Shown here one piece after another: positions 15,645 to 22,555 of a stretch of 64,000 nucleotides of DNA (position 1 is its first letter; each line of letters opens with the position of its first letter). Origin of the DNA: Mangrovimonas xylaniphaga (lineage in GTDB: Bacteria > Bacteroidota > Bacteroidia > Flavobacteriales > Flavobacteriaceae); contig NZ_LBIP01000013.1 in NCBI RefSeq assembly GCF_001280435.1, forward strand, positions 1,488,001 through 1,552,000, written 5' to 3'. The notes under the pieces were generated by a model. That model was given only the letters and a program-made list of their open reading frames with translations. It was not told where the DNA came from and did no database searches. A program made the translations under genes and the position numbers.

Positions 15645-15696
15645 GGGGACAACATAAGGGACAACATTTTCTTTAATTGTGTTTAATTCAAAAATA
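15645..15696 (-). promoter_or_regulatory. Integrase leader: tandem GGGACAACAT motifs and -7 box
   Basis: Two direct copies of GGGACAACAT occur in 15646-15667, upstream of the integrase start. Further upstream, TATTTTTG on the minus strand (15689-15696) matches TAnnTTTG, 68 bases from the ATG. The direct repeats may be integrase arm sites or a repressor site. Confidence 0.35.
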
Positions 15697-15794
15697 CTTA
15701 AAATATTAATTGAATAATTAATCTCCTGTAAATAATAGTGTTTATGGGCGTTTTTGGTAAAATGACTTAATTTGAAGTCAACTAAAATTACGTT

Positions 15795-15809
15795 CAGGTG
15801 GGACCACAG
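15795..15809 (+). other. Candidate attachment site: tRNA 3'-end fragment
   Basis: CAGGTGGGACCACAG reads as the 3' half of a T-stem (CAGGT), an acceptor strand (GGGACC) and the discriminator region of a tRNA, but no T-loop or tRNA body precedes it. It lies 170 bases from the integrase start and 14 bases before a strong terminator with no gene of its own. An element that inserted into the 3' end of a tRNA would leave exactly this: a fragment here and an intact tRNA at the other end, beyond the left edge of the window. Inference. Confidence 0.4.
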
Positions 15810-15822
15810 AAAAACTTGATAG

Positions 15823-15860
15823 AAGCGCTGTTGAATTGAAAGATTTGCAGCGCTTTTTTT
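15823..15860 (+). terminator. Orphan rho-independent terminator
   Basis: Stem AAGCGCTG (15823-15830) pairs with CAGCGCTT (15848-15855) and runs into seven T. It terminates plus-strand transcription, yet no plus-strand gene precedes it; it fits as the former terminator of the tRNA split by the element. Confidence 0.75.
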
Positions 15861-15991
15861 ATGCTCTGTACTTAGAGTTGTTATCTTTTGAGTTTTTCTA
15901 TGTGGTTGTTTAGATTTTAGGTTCGAGTGCCTGAACTTGACCTTAGGATGCAAATAGTGTTTTGTCGTGAAACAAGACTAAGCTATAAAGA

Positions 15992-16522
15992 CTATGAGTC
16001 ATTGGTTGGTTTGTTGTCTTTTGAAACACGAGGCATTAAATCTTCAATAACCTTGATTTGGTTTTCTGGTTTTTTGGACTGTTCCAAGAATTCAACAAAT
16101 TCTTTTGAGAAAGATTGTCGGCGGATTTGCCACCATTCCTGTATACCGTTAAGGTGGAAATAGGAAATGATGGTATTCCGGTTGCTTACCCAAAGCCAGG
16201 GCTCTAGGACTTTCATCTTGTTTTGGTAATAGAGGTTTTCCCAAATACGGAAGAGTTGGATGTACAGGAAATTGGAGGTTCTTTTATCGTCTTCATTTAG
16301 GGTGTTCCAGGACTTGGTGCCTTTTTCGAACAGTTTTCCAAGGTCTTTATCTACAATTAATTGGTGGAGGAACTCTCTGTTGGAATTGGCAAAAGAGTCG
16401 TAGAAGTTGGAGCGGACGGCCTGGGTGTTCTTTTTGATTTCTATGGCAAGGAAGATTACCGAAATGATGACCCCAATGGATGTTAATAGATTGATTGCTA
16501 ACTCTAAGCTCATGTTGTACAA
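15992..16522 (-). CDS. Small membrane-anchored protein of unknown function (176 aa)
   Basis: The N-terminus (about 5-27, LELAINLLTSIGVIISVIFLAIEI) is one membrane helix, followed by KKNTQAVRSNFYDSF and a soluble, Trp-rich helical domain. This layout, one N-terminal helix then 'A-x-E-I-x-x-N', is seen in a widespread family of uncharacterised bacterial proteins. The start could also be M4 or M5. It stands alone, outside the element. Confidence 0.65.
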   Translation of the reverse strand: MYNMSLELAINLLTSIGVIISVIFLAIEIKKNTQAVRSNFYDSFANSNREFLHQLIVDKDLGKLFEKGTKSWNTLNEDDKRTSNFLYIQLFRIWENLYYQNKMKVLEPWLWVSNRNTIISYFHLNGIQEWWQIRRQSFSKEFVEFLEQSKKPENQIKVIEDLMPRVSKDNKPTNDS

Positions 16523-16620
16523 TGTGTGCTGTGGGTTAGTTTAGGGTGGTTTGAAGTGGGTGTACCTTAAAGATAGTGAAAGCATTGCAATTTTTGCGGG
16601 GAGGGATGGGACTTGTTTTT

Positions 16621-16651
16621 ACATCCCCCTTTGTCCCCCTTCGAAGGGGGA
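16621..16651. repeat. Dispersed palindromic repeat, copy A
   Basis: Contains the perfect 18-base palindrome TCCCCCTTCGAAGGGGGA (16634-16651) preceded by ACATCCCCCTTTG. The same arrangement, with few changes, recurs at 32916-32945, and a shorter variant at 30181-30203. Confidence 0.6.
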
Positions 16652-16710
16652 GTTGGTTTGCTATATTACTTACAAAATAATTTCCATAGATGCAATAGGT
16701 TGAAACGTTG

Positions 16711-16780
16711 TGACACATACTGACCCGTTATGACACATAGAGACCTGTTAAGACCAGTTGAGACCTCTCCTGACACACAC
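16711..16780. repeat. Seven degenerate 10-base tandem units
   Basis: Seven consecutive 10-mers start with TGAC or AGAC: TGACACATAC, TGACCCGTTA, TGACACATAG, AGACCTGTTA, AGACCAGTTG, AGACCTCTCC and TGACACACAC. The exact 10-base period equals about one helical turn. There is no reading frame of note here, so it looks like a protein-binding array or slippage-derived repeat. Confidence 0.65.
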
Positions 16781-17027
16781 TTGCCATTTTTTAGGGGTTT
16801 TGTTCGAGGATTGTTCGGGGTTTGTTCGTGTACGGCTTTGGCATATTTGGTTGAGAAGGGGCTTTGGACGAACAATGTCTTAGCCAAGTTTAGGTAATGG
16901 TAAGTGAAGTGGCTAGGAGGAGGTTTTCATCTAAAGTGATTTGTAGGTGAAGTGGAGGTGATTTTGTAGGAAAATAAGTTATGTTTGTCATGATGATCTC
17001 AAGTTTAATCACTAGAATTATACGTAT

Positions 17028-17828
17028 ATGATAGGATTGTTGTTGATTTCGGCAGTGGCACTGCTGTTTTGGATTATTGCAATTTTAAAGCCCAGCGAAA
17101 TGCAGAGTAAAGAAAAGGCGACTAAGAGAGATGCTAAGTCTACAGAAGGGGCAGGGTATGCTTCCGAAAGTGCTGTTGTATTATCTGGTGAGAAAACAAA
17201 AGAGGGAGGTCTTGTTTCTGCTGAAGAAGCGGATGCACAACTAGCAGCCATTGCAATTGCAGCCCGAAACGTTACACCAACAATTATAAGTCCTAAAACG
17301 GAATCCTCGCCTAAGGAAGAAGTGCCCCCTAAAGAAACATTAGGTTCTGAAGTAGTGTTGACATCCGGTTTTGAGAATGGGAGGTATCGTGTGTTTCAGG
17401 AATATGTTATTGATGGCAAGCACTACACTTATGGGTTTCCAAAAGCCAATTGCCCAGATAAAAGGGTTTGGGTAGGTCTTGGAAAGCAGGAATTGGAGCG
17501 TATATCTATTAAGGAGACTAAAAGACGACTTAAGGGAAGGCCTATCCCTGTACTAGTTTATTACCGCAATGGATTTGATAGGGATTTTAGCGTGCTGGAT
17601 GATACCTATGACGAAGATGATGATTTCGTGTTTGAGATTGACGATTACGATGATGACTTTGAATTTGATTTTGGGTATGATGACTATGATTCCGATGATG
17701 TTGGAGGCTATGATGACTTTGGAGGCGGAGATAGTTATGGCGGTGGCTACAGTGACTACGGTGGCGGTTATAGCGATTATGGTGGTGGCTATACTGATTC
17801 CGGAGGTTTTGATGGTGTGGCTGACTAG
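17028..17828 (+). CDS. Membrane-anchored protein with acidic, Gly/Tyr/Asp-repeat tail
   Basis: 266 residues. One N-terminal membrane helix (2-20) is followed by a Lys/Glu linker rich in Pro and Ser. A compact middle domain (about 110-180, GRYRVFQEYVIDGKHYTYGFP to VLVYYRNG) follows. The tail is very acidic (190-225, many Asp/Glu) and ends in tandem GGGYSDY units. I do not recognise the middle domain. The tail resembles low-complexity, ion-binding or phase-separating sequences, but no function can be given. It stands alone, convergent with the LytTR regulator. Confidence 0.7.
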   Translation: MIGLLLISAVALLFWIIAILKPSEMQSKEKATKRDAKSTEGAGYASESAVVLSGEKTKEGGLVSAEEADAQLAAIAIAARNVTPTIISPKTESSPKEEVPPKETLGSEVVLTSGFENGRYRVFQEYVIDGKHYTYGFPKANCPDKRVWVGLGKQELERISIKETKRRLKGRPIPVLVYYRNGFDRDFSVLDDTYDEDDDFVFEIDDYDDDFEFDFGYDDYDSDDVGGYDDFGGGDSYGGGYSDYGGGYSDYGGGYTDSGGFDGVAD

Positions 17829-17862
17829 TTGTTTTCAGTCAAAAGGTATTCAAATAATTATT

Positions 17863-18579
17863 CTAAAACCTCTCCAACACACTTAATACGTCTTTTTTAT
17901 AGCTACGGCTGATGGACAGGGCCTTGTTTTGAACGATGATTTCGTCGTTGGTAAAGGAGGCAATGTGCTTGATGGCGATGATGTAGGAACGGTGGATGCG
18001 CAAAAACTTCTCTGAGGGCAGTTTGGCTTCAATAGCGCTAATGGTTTCGCGGGTGACGATGGTTTGGTTGCCCAGATGTATTTTTAGGTAGTCGCTATAG
18101 CTTTCAATATAGGTAATGGCTTCAAAATCTATTTTTATCATGCGCCTGTCGGCCCTAACAAACATAAAGTTGGGTGCTTCTGTTGGTGCTGATGGGCTAG
18201 GATTGTTTTGGGTATGGGTTTCAAAATAGTTGTTGACGGCCTTTAATAACCTGTCAAAGGAAATGGGCTTTAGTAGGTAATCTACAGCCTGGAGCTCGAA
18301 GCCTTCTACGGCATAGTCCCTATAGGCGGTGGTAAAGATAATCTTGATGTTTTTGTTGATGGACTTGGCAAAGGCAATGCCCGAAATCTCTGGCATGTTG
18401 ATGTCCAGAAACACTACATCTACTTCCTGTTCACGAATGCACTGAAAAGCCTCGATGGCGCTGCTGCAACTGGCCACTACGTTTATATTGGGGATTTTGG
18501 ACAGGTGGGTCTGGATGACTTCCCTGGCAATAGCTTCGTCATCTACAATGATACAGGATATGGTGTTTTGGTTGTGCAC
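17863..18579 (-). CDS. LytTR-family response regulator
   Basis: 238 residues. The receiver domain (about 7-120) has the acidic pair D13/D14, the phosphorylation site D59 (VVFLDINMPE) and the conserved K of LLKPIS. The C-terminal LytTR DNA-binding domain (about 138-235) contains FLRIHRSYIIA and ISRSYKK. Its start is 3 bases after the stop of the sensor kinase gene, so they form a two-component pair. Target genes are unknown. Confidence 0.9.
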   Translation of the reverse strand: MHNQNTISCIIVDDEAIAREVIQTHLSKIPNINVVASCSSAIEAFQCIREQEVDVVFLDINMPEISGIAFAKSINKNIKIIFTTAYRDYAVEGFELQAVDYLLKPISFDRLLKAVNNYFETHTQNNPSPSAPTEAPNFMFVRADRRMIKIDFEAITYIESYSDYLKIHLGNQTIVTRETISAIEAKLPSEKFLRIHRSYIIAIKHIASFTNDEIIVQNKALSISRSYKKDVLSVLERF

Positions 18580-18582
18580 GTG

Positions 18583-19647
18583 CTAGTGTAACTGTAGTTG
18601 TAACTGCACCTTAAAAATATCACTTTCATTTTGGATATGGAGGGTGTAGTTGTCTTTATACAATAAATTAAGTCGTTTTTTGATGTTTTCCAGTCCGATG
18701 CCTTTTTTGGAGGAGGCATGCCCTTTTTTATGGGTGTTGTTTATGTTGAAATACAGGGTTTGGCCCTGGCACTCCAAGTGGATGTTGATATGGAGCTTGC
18801 CTTGGTGAAGGGCCCCGTGCTTGAAGCTGTTTTCAACAAAGGGCACCAATACCATGGGGGCTATGGTGCGGGTTTCGGGGATGTTGTTGCTGGTGAACTG
18901 CAGCTTCAGGGTTTCGTTGAAGCGCATTTCCTCGAGGGCAATATAGTCTTTAATGTGCTCTATTTCTTCCGTTAGTAATACGAAAGGTTTGTCGGCTTGA
19001 TACAGCAAATAATCCAAGAGGTTGGAGAGCTTTAGTATCATTTCTGGGGTTTCGTCGGCCTTCCTAAGGGCAAAACCGTATAGGGTGTTGAGGGTATTGA
19101 ACAGAAAGTGGGGGTGGATTTGCATTTTAAGGTACTGAAGTTCCTGTTCCTTGAGCTTTAGTTGGGTTTCCAGAATTTGGGTTTGGAGCTTTTTGGTTTT
19201 TTCGGCATGTTCCAAATTGAGCTGCAGGAGTTTGTAGGCGCTTACCAAAATGACAATTAGATATACGCCAGAAGTTACCAAGATGATGTTTTTAGTAACG
19301 GGGTTCATCTCGTTGTAATTGAAGTGGGCCAGATAAATCAAGCTAAAGAAAATGGAGAGCATGATGAGGTAGCCCGAAATGATGAGCGTATAGCTGCTAT
19401 ACAGTGCAAATTTGGCGTAGCGCTTGGGGATTAAATACTCTGGAATGAGTTTGTAAATGGACACGTAGGTGGTGGCGATGGTAATGGGCATTAAAAAGGC
19501 CGAAAACAGTAGGGCGTTGTGAAAATCTTTGCTTTGCGAGCCAAAGAAATAGGTAAAGAACAGCAGGACCAAGCACCAAAATAGGAGGTGCTTAAGGCTG
19601 CGCGCCAAGGCTTTTAAAAGGATTTGTTTTGAAAGGAGGCTGCTCAT
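18583..19647 (-). CDS. LytS/YehU-type sensor histidine kinase
   Basis: 354 residues from the chosen ATG (MSSLLSKQ); an upstream ATG would add 20 residues lacking any similarity to a membrane start. There are four membrane helices (about 20-140), a coiled-coil linker, then the family's phosphoacceptor motif IHPHFLFNTLN and the ATP-binding N-box VLVPFVENSFKHG and KGIGLENIKKRL. It has no extracellular sensor domain of size, as is usual for the Bacteroidota members. It phosphorylates the LytTR regulator encoded directly after it. Confidence 0.88.
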   Translation of the reverse strand: MSSLLSKQILLKALARSLKHLLFWCLVLLFFTYFFGSQSKDFHNALLFSAFLMPITIATTYVSIYKLIPEYLIPKRYAKFALYSSYTLIISGYLIMLSIFFSLIYLAHFNYNEMNPVTKNIILVTSGVYLIVILVSAYKLLQLNLEHAEKTKKLQTQILETQLKLKEQELQYLKMQIHPHFLFNTLNTLYGFALRKADETPEMILKLSNLLDYLLYQADKPFVLLTEEIEHIKDYIALEEMRFNETLKLQFTSNNIPETRTIAPMVLVPFVENSFKHGALHQGKLHINIHLECQGQTLYFNINNTHKKGHASSKKGIGLENIKKRLNLLYKDNYTLHIQNESDIFKVQLQLQLH

Positions 19648-19766
19648 TACCCTACAATGATACAACACTTTTTGGCAGGATGGTTGCTTTTGTAGACGGA
19701 TGACCAATTTAGCAGGGGATTCGACCTACGGTTATATTGGGAGCTAATTTGGTTGTTCGTCGCATT

Positions 19767-19800
19767 TTGGATTATCTTGTGCCTGTATGGCGTAAGTTTG
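19767..19800 (+). promoter_or_regulatory. Promoter of the ExbB-like gene
   Basis: TAAGTTTG (19793-19800) matches the -7 box, with a TTG at 19767-19769, 23 bases upstream. The start codon at 19829 follows 28 bases later. Confidence 0.4.
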
Positions 19801-19828
19801 GGGTGTATTCATTCAAAAAACGAACGTT

Positions 19829-20254
19829 ATGAACCCTTTAGCAATGTATGTTTTCAGTCGCTTTTTAATTTTTGGCTCTATTGTAGATCGCTTTAACGAA
19901 GGTGGTCCGCTTATGATGTCGCTTATTTTAATCTGTTTTGTGATATCGCTGTTCTTTTTGGCGAAAGGCTTTATGGGCTTGAAAGGGCATTTGGAGCAGT
20001 CGCAAAAAATGCTGCGTTTGGCTATCGATAGCAGCCTGTTGGGCTTGGTGATTGGCTTTTTGGGTTCCATTATTGGTTTGATTATGGCCTTTGATTCCAT
20101 AGAAGCCATGGGCGATGCCGAACCTGCTATTTTTGCTGGTGGCCTAAAAGTGTCCTTGCTTACGGCTACTTTTGGTCTGTTTACCTTTGTGGTTTGCCGA
20201 TTGGGGATTTTGGTGTTGAGAGGTTTGATTGCCAACCAAGAGCCTAAGGCATAA
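19829..20254 (+). CDS. MotA/TolQ/ExbB-like membrane protein
   Basis: 141 residues with three membrane helices in the order seen in ExbB: one near the N-terminus after GGPLMMSLIL, then the pair LLGLVIGFLGSIIGLIMAFDSIE and GGLKVSLLTATFGLFTFVVCRLG. These are the positions of the ion-pathway helices in the proton-channel family that energises TonB or Tol systems. No ExbD partner is adjacent, which is unusual. It lies 39 bases before the esterase gene and may be co-transcribed with it. Confidence 0.75.
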   Translation: MNPLAMYVFSRFLIFGSIVDRFNEGGPLMMSLILICFVISLFFLAKGFMGLKGHLEQSQKMLRLAIDSSLLGLVIGFLGSIIGLIMAFDSIEAMGDAEPAIFAGGLKVSLLTATFGLFTFVVCRLGILVLRGLIANQEPKA

Positions 20255-20293
20255 ACTGCTTGTCTTCATTTTGTTTTAATTAGAGATCCTTTA

Positions 20294-21766
20294 TTGTTTA
20301 TGAGCATTTTTGAAATCCTCCTGTTGGCGGCAGCCACCCTATTGCCTTTTGTGAAGCGTCCTTTGCTGCGCCGAATCTATGCCGATTATCTCTTGTTGTT
20401 TTTATGTGTGTTGTTGGCCTTGCACTTGATTGTGGAAGGGTGGCGCTGGCAAATGCTCCCGGCCTATGTGTTGTTGGTTCTTGTGGCGTGGCGACTTAAG
20501 GCGGTGGATGGTTTTGCCTCTGTAAAGTTCTCGTGGTTTCGAGGGCTTGGGTATGTTTTGTTGTGTTTGTTGTTGGTAATAGGATGGGGGCTGCCTATGG
20601 TATTGCCGGTGTTTTCATTACCTGAACCGAGAGGACCCTATCAAGTTGGAACGGCTTTGATTTATGAGCAGACCGATAGGGACGAAGTGATTACCGAAGA
20701 CCCCAATGATAAAAGGGAACTGTTGTATAAGATTTGGTACCCCAGTGAGGTGGATATCACGAATATGAAATCAGAGCCTTATGTGGACAAAGCAAGCAGG
20801 GCGGGGTTTGCTACCAAATACGGCTTGCCGCCAGCGGCCTTGGATTATTTGGATAAGGTGCAGACCTATGTGTATCCGGGGATTTCGGTGGCCCATGGAC
20901 GCTTTCCTGTGTTGTTGTTTTCGCATGGGTATGGCTCTAAGGCCTCAGGGTATTATGCCTTGTTGACGGAGCTGGCCAGTCAAGGATATGTTGTTGTGAA
21001 TATGAACCATACTTATGAAAGTTTGGGGGTGGGCTTTCCCGATGGGCACTCTGCTTCTTTTGACTATGATTATCAAAGAAGGATTTCGGCCAATGCCATG
21101 GCGACTATAGAACCGATTGCCAACGCCTTTAAACAAGGATTGCGTTATGAGGAACGGCATCCTATTGTTAGGGAGGCTATCAAGGATTATTTTGAAGGCG
21201 CTATTCAAGAGCGTTGGGCTCAGGATATGATAGGCACCATAGATTTATTGGAGGAATGGAATGCCAAAGGGCCACTAAAAGAAGCTTTGGATTTGGAACG
21301 GCTTGGGGCTTTTGGGCATTCGGTAGGTGGTGGTGCGGCAGGGAAAGTGGCTATGAACGACAAGCGCATAAAGGCAGCGGCCAATTTGGATGGGATTCAG
21401 TGGGGGACCATGATTGATAGCTGTTATCATGTGCCATATCTCTATCTTTCTGCCGATTGGCCTGCAGAGCATGAAGATATCAATGCCCATGTGTATGCGC
21501 ATAAGAGTCACGATTTGTTTTATGAATGCAAACTCCTGCAGTCCGGACATCCCAATTTTATGGACATTCCATTTATGGTGCCCGTGCCTGCGCTGGCTGG
21601 CACTGGAACTATCAATCCTTATGAAGGCATGGAGATAACCAGTTCACTAGTCACGTCTTTTTTTGATGCCCATTTAAAGCAGTTACCCGATACTGAGCCT
21701 GAAAAGCTTGGTGCTATTTATGACTTGTTGGAAATGGAGGTTTATGAGGGAGGGGAAGCACGATAA
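20294..21766 (+). CDS. PAF-acetylhydrolase-like alpha/beta hydrolase with N-terminal membrane helices
   Basis: 490 residues. Residues 1-105 contain three or four membrane helices. The rest is an alpha/beta hydrolase of the platelet-activating factor acetylhydrolase type, with oxyanion region FSHGYGSK, nucleophile elbow GHSVGG (S343), acid D366 (NLDG) and H419 (SGHPNF). Such enzymes cleave short acyl chains or esters. An alternative start is the ATG two codons later. The membrane anchor places the catalytic part on one face of the inner membrane. The physiological substrate cannot be told. Confidence 0.8.
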   Translation: MFMSIFEILLLAAATLLPFVKRPLLRRIYADYLLLFLCVLLALHLIVEGWRWQMLPAYVLLVLVAWRLKAVDGFASVKFSWFRGLGYVLLCLLLVIGWGLPMVLPVFSLPEPRGPYQVGTALIYEQTDRDEVITEDPNDKRELLYKIWYPSEVDITNMKSEPYVDKASRAGFATKYGLPPAALDYLDKVQTYVYPGISVAHGRFPVLLFSHGYGSKASGYYALLTELASQGYVVVNMNHTYESLGVGFPDGHSASFDYDYQRRISANAMATIEPIANAFKQGLRYEERHPIVREAIKDYFEGAIQERWAQDMIGTIDLLEEWNAKGPLKEALDLERLGAFGHSVGGGAAGKVAMNDKRIKAAANLDGIQWGTMIDSCYHVPYLYLSADWPAEHEDINAHVYAHKSHDLFYECKLLQSGHPNFMDIPFMVPVPALAGTGTINPYEGMEITSSLVTSFFDAHLKQLPDTEPEKLGAIYDLLEMEVYEGGEAR

Positions 21767-21886
21767 GTTGTTTTTAGACTGAAAAGTTATTGGGGTTTGT
21801 TTATTTTTAGGTCGAAATGAAAGGGTAGGATTAGTTTTTACCCTTTTGAAGATAACCCCCTATCATCTCTTAAATTTACTTAGCTT

Positions 21887-22474
21887 ATGGAAACTTATTT
21901 CTCCACCAAACGAATTCTTTTATCATTATGTGTGTTGGCTTTTTTATTGCAGTCTTGCAACAAGGCCATCAAAACCAATGCAGATGAATTGGAGCTAGTG
22001 AGTTTGCCCGATGGGTCCATTGCCTTGTTGAACAGTGATAGCTCTATTAGTTATGATGAGGGATTTGAGGAGCGAGCCATTACCCAAACAGGAGAAGTGT
22101 TTTATATTGTGGAGAAGGGCGCGGTGCCGTTTACGGTAACTACTGAATATGGTATGGTTGAGGTATTGGGAACGGAGTTTAATGTAAAAGCCACAGTAGA
22201 ATCTTTGGAAGTGGAAGTGGAAAAAGGCGTTGTGCAATTAAAAACAAGTCAAGTAGTAAAAGACGTGAAGCGTGGTCAAAAGGCTTTTGTGAAGGACGTT
22301 AAGAAGGGTGTTGAAATGGGCAAGGCAGAATTTAAACACCAACACTGGACCAAGCAACTTTCTAAAGATTTGAGGGCCTTAAAAAAAGAATTGAAAAAGG
22401 GCGGTAAGCAACTGCAAAAGGAGTCTCGCAAGTTTGGTAAACAGCTCAAGAAGGAGCTTAAGAAGATTGGGTAA
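21887..22474 (+). CDS. Orphan FecR-domain lipoprotein with Lys-rich tail
   Basis: 195 residues. The signal peptide ends in a lipobox LLQSC (C24). Residues about 35-110 are a FecR-type domain: LPDGSIALLNSDSSISYDEGF, then TQTGEVFYIVEKG, PFTVTTEYGMVEVLGTEFNV. Known: FecR normally is an inner-membrane anti-sigma factor with the sigma-binding part at its N-terminus; here that part and the membrane helix are missing and the protein is a lipoprotein instead. The C-terminus (from 145) is strongly basic with repeated LKKELKK heptads. No sigma factor or TonB receptor is adjacent. Confidence 0.8.
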   Translation: METYFSTKRILLSLCVLAFLLQSCNKAIKTNADELELVSLPDGSIALLNSDSSISYDEGFEERAITQTGEVFYIVEKGAVPFTVTTEYGMVEVLGTEFNVKATVESLEVEVEKGVVQLKTSQVVKDVKRGQKAFVKDVKKGVEMGKAEFKHQHWTKQLSKDLRALKKELKKGGKQLQKESRKFGKQLKKELKKIG

Positions 22475-22492
22475 ACACCATACATTCCTGCC

Positions 22493-22509
22493 CTGTTCTT
22501 TGAGAACAG
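22493..22509. terminator. Hairpin between convergent genes
   Basis: CTGTTCT-TTG-AGAACAG forms a short perfect hairpin between the ends of the FecR-like and M13 peptidase genes. A T-tract is lacking, so termination is only likely from its position. Confidence 0.4.
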
Positions 22510-22555
22510 AAGCATGGAAGTATATTCGTCTTTAAAATCAAAAAGGCTAAACGGT

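Larger units (their letters stand above)
1..15809. mobile_element. Integrative element, right-hand part (left end outside window)
   Basis: What is seen: a tyrosine recombinase sits about 170 bp from a tRNA-like 3' fragment, followed inward by an excisionase-like HTH gene, a zinc-finger gene, a WYL regulator, duplicated tiny genes and a Dnd-type operon. Almost all genes run on the minus strand, and the DNA is visibly more AT-rich than the region beyond 17.8 kb. Known: integrase beside an attachment site plus defence cargo is the usual layout of integrative elements in Bacteroidota. Inferred: everything from the window start to about 15.8 kb is one element. No conjugation or replication genes are seen, so its mobility class cannot be told; they may lie further left. 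Confidence 0.6.
16523..17027. other. 505-base gap rich in short repeats
   Basis: No gene is supported. It holds the CCCCCTTCGAAGGGGG palindrome (16634-16651), the 10-base tandem array (16711-16780), three further TTGTTCG-type units about 10 bases apart (16799-16829), and a possible -7 box TATGTTTG at 16980-16987, 40 bases before the 266-residue gene. Confidence 0.5.

Noticed and set aside
15795-15809. A complete tRNA gene at the element end
   Set aside because: No D-arm, anticodon arm or T-loop precedes the acceptor-like bases; only a fragment is supportable.
16711-16829. CRISPR-like array
   Set aside because: Units are 10 bases with no spacers, and no cas genes are present.
17569-17886. 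105-codon Met-rich plus-strand frame
   Set aside because: Out-of-frame shadow of the GAT-rich acidic tail of the 266-residue protein.
19813-20235. 140-codon minus-strand frame
   Set aside because: Antisense shadow of the ExbB-like gene; Lys/Pro/Ile-rich with no domain pattern.
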